Shown piece after piece: positions 41,927 through 42,200 of a stretch of DNA of 42,200 bases (within the stretch, counting starts at the first letter, position 1; each line of letters begins with the position of its first letter). A model generated the notes under the pieces. That model saw only the letters and a list, made by a program, of their open reading frames with translations. It ran no database searches and was not told the origin of the DNA. The translations under genes and the position numbers were made by a program. This DNA comes from BP-133 sp040756995 (lineage in GTDB: Bacteria > Actinomycetota > Acidimicrobiia > IMCC26256 > BP-133), in NCBI GenBank assembly GCA_040756995.1, contig JBFLYK010000056.1, positions 1-42,200 on the forward strand, in the 5' to 3' direction.

Positions 41927-42200
41927 ATGCCGGGCGAGGTTCCCGAACATCTACTGAGGAGGAGCCGGGAGCGGCGGAAGGCCCTGGGCCTGCCGGTCCC
42001 TGGTGAGGAAGGCGACGCCGGAGCGGAGGCGCCGGCCGAGGCGGCTCCGGCTGCCGAGGCACCGGCTGAGGCCCCCGCCGCCGAGGCGCCGGCCGCGGCC
42101 GAAGGCACGGCCCCCGAGCAGCGGCCGACCGGCGACGCCGAATCCAAGATCCCCGCTCACCTCCTGGCCCGCTCCGCCGCCCGGCGGGCGGCCAAGGAAG
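41927..42200 (+). CDS. N-terminal part of a further b6-complex-linked protein (runs off the right edge)
   Basis: Starts at ATG 41927 with GGGAGAGGA six bases upstream, 18 bases after cytochrome b6. About 91 residues are visible: VPEHLLRRSRERRKALGLPV, a long Ala/Glu/Pro-rich linker (~30-67), then IPAHLLARSAARRAAKE. The two flanking pieces are clearly the same short basic motif repeated. No membrane or heme motif is reached before the edge. Its place suggests a subunit IV, cytochrome c or similar component with a soluble extension (inference). Confidence 0.55.
   Translation, partial: MPGEVPEHLLRRSRERRKALGLPVPGEEGDAGAEAPAEAAPAAEAPAEAPAAEAPAAAEGTAPEQRPTGDAESKIPAHLLARSAARRAAKE

Overview
The window is very GC-rich, and nearly every gene follows the GC-rich actinobacterial style: frequent GTG starts and many stop/start overlaps. 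The order rplJ-rplA-rplK-nusG-secE-tRNA-Trp followed by rpmG-tRNA-Met-tRNA-Thr, an actinobacterial-type nuo operon next to a geranylgeranyl-reductase-family gene, and an ECF sigma/zinc anti-sigma pair all fit a high-GC actinobacterium. Deep-branching Acidimicrobiia are my best guess, but the class is inference only.

Layout. (1) 1-4585: translation and transcription core on the minus strand (L10, L1, L11, NusG, SecE, tRNA-Trp), an ECF sigma factor with its membrane anti-sigma, then L33, tRNA-Met and tRNA-Thr. (2) 4779-7105: a secreted Gly/Ser/Tyr-rich repeat protein and a multi-pass GT-C-type glycosyltransferase-like protein on the plus strand. (3) 7153-10380: tRNA-Tyr, YajQ, HtpX, a winged-helix methyltransferase and a HAD phosphatase. 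(4) 10383-21738: an eleven-gene nuo operon (nuoABCDHIJKLMN, no E, F or G), with a MidA/NDUFAF7-family methyltransferase directly after nuoN. (5) 21878-23403: a patatin-like lipase and a small secreted four-cysteine protein. (6) 23406-38645: a full fourteen-gene nuo operon (A to N), preceded by a MenJ-like reductase. (7) 40173-42200, plus strand: a small membrane protein, a two-cluster ferredoxin, a cytochrome b6-type subunit and the start of a further gene.

How the genes fit together. About 28 kb is a quinone-linked respiratory island. The 14-subunit enzyme should oxidise NADH and reduce menaquinone. The 11-subunit enzyme has the membrane arm and the quinone-binding connecting part (NuoB, C, D, I) but no NADH module, so another donor must feed it, perhaps a ferredoxin. 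MenJ-like reductase would partly saturate the menaquinone tail, and the b6-type complex would take the electrons onward.

The most interesting signal is a correlated one. The MidA-family gene sits at the end of the headless operon, and that operon's NuoD keeps the Arg of the HRGxEK motif, the residue equivalent to the one NDUFAF7 methylates in mitochondrial NDUFS2. NuoD of the 14-subunit operon has Thr there. Other oddities are a NuoE lacking the fourth cysteine of its [2Fe-2S] site, and a b6-type cytochrome with the cysteine that binds heme ci, preceded by a ferredoxin gene where a Rieske gene might be expected.
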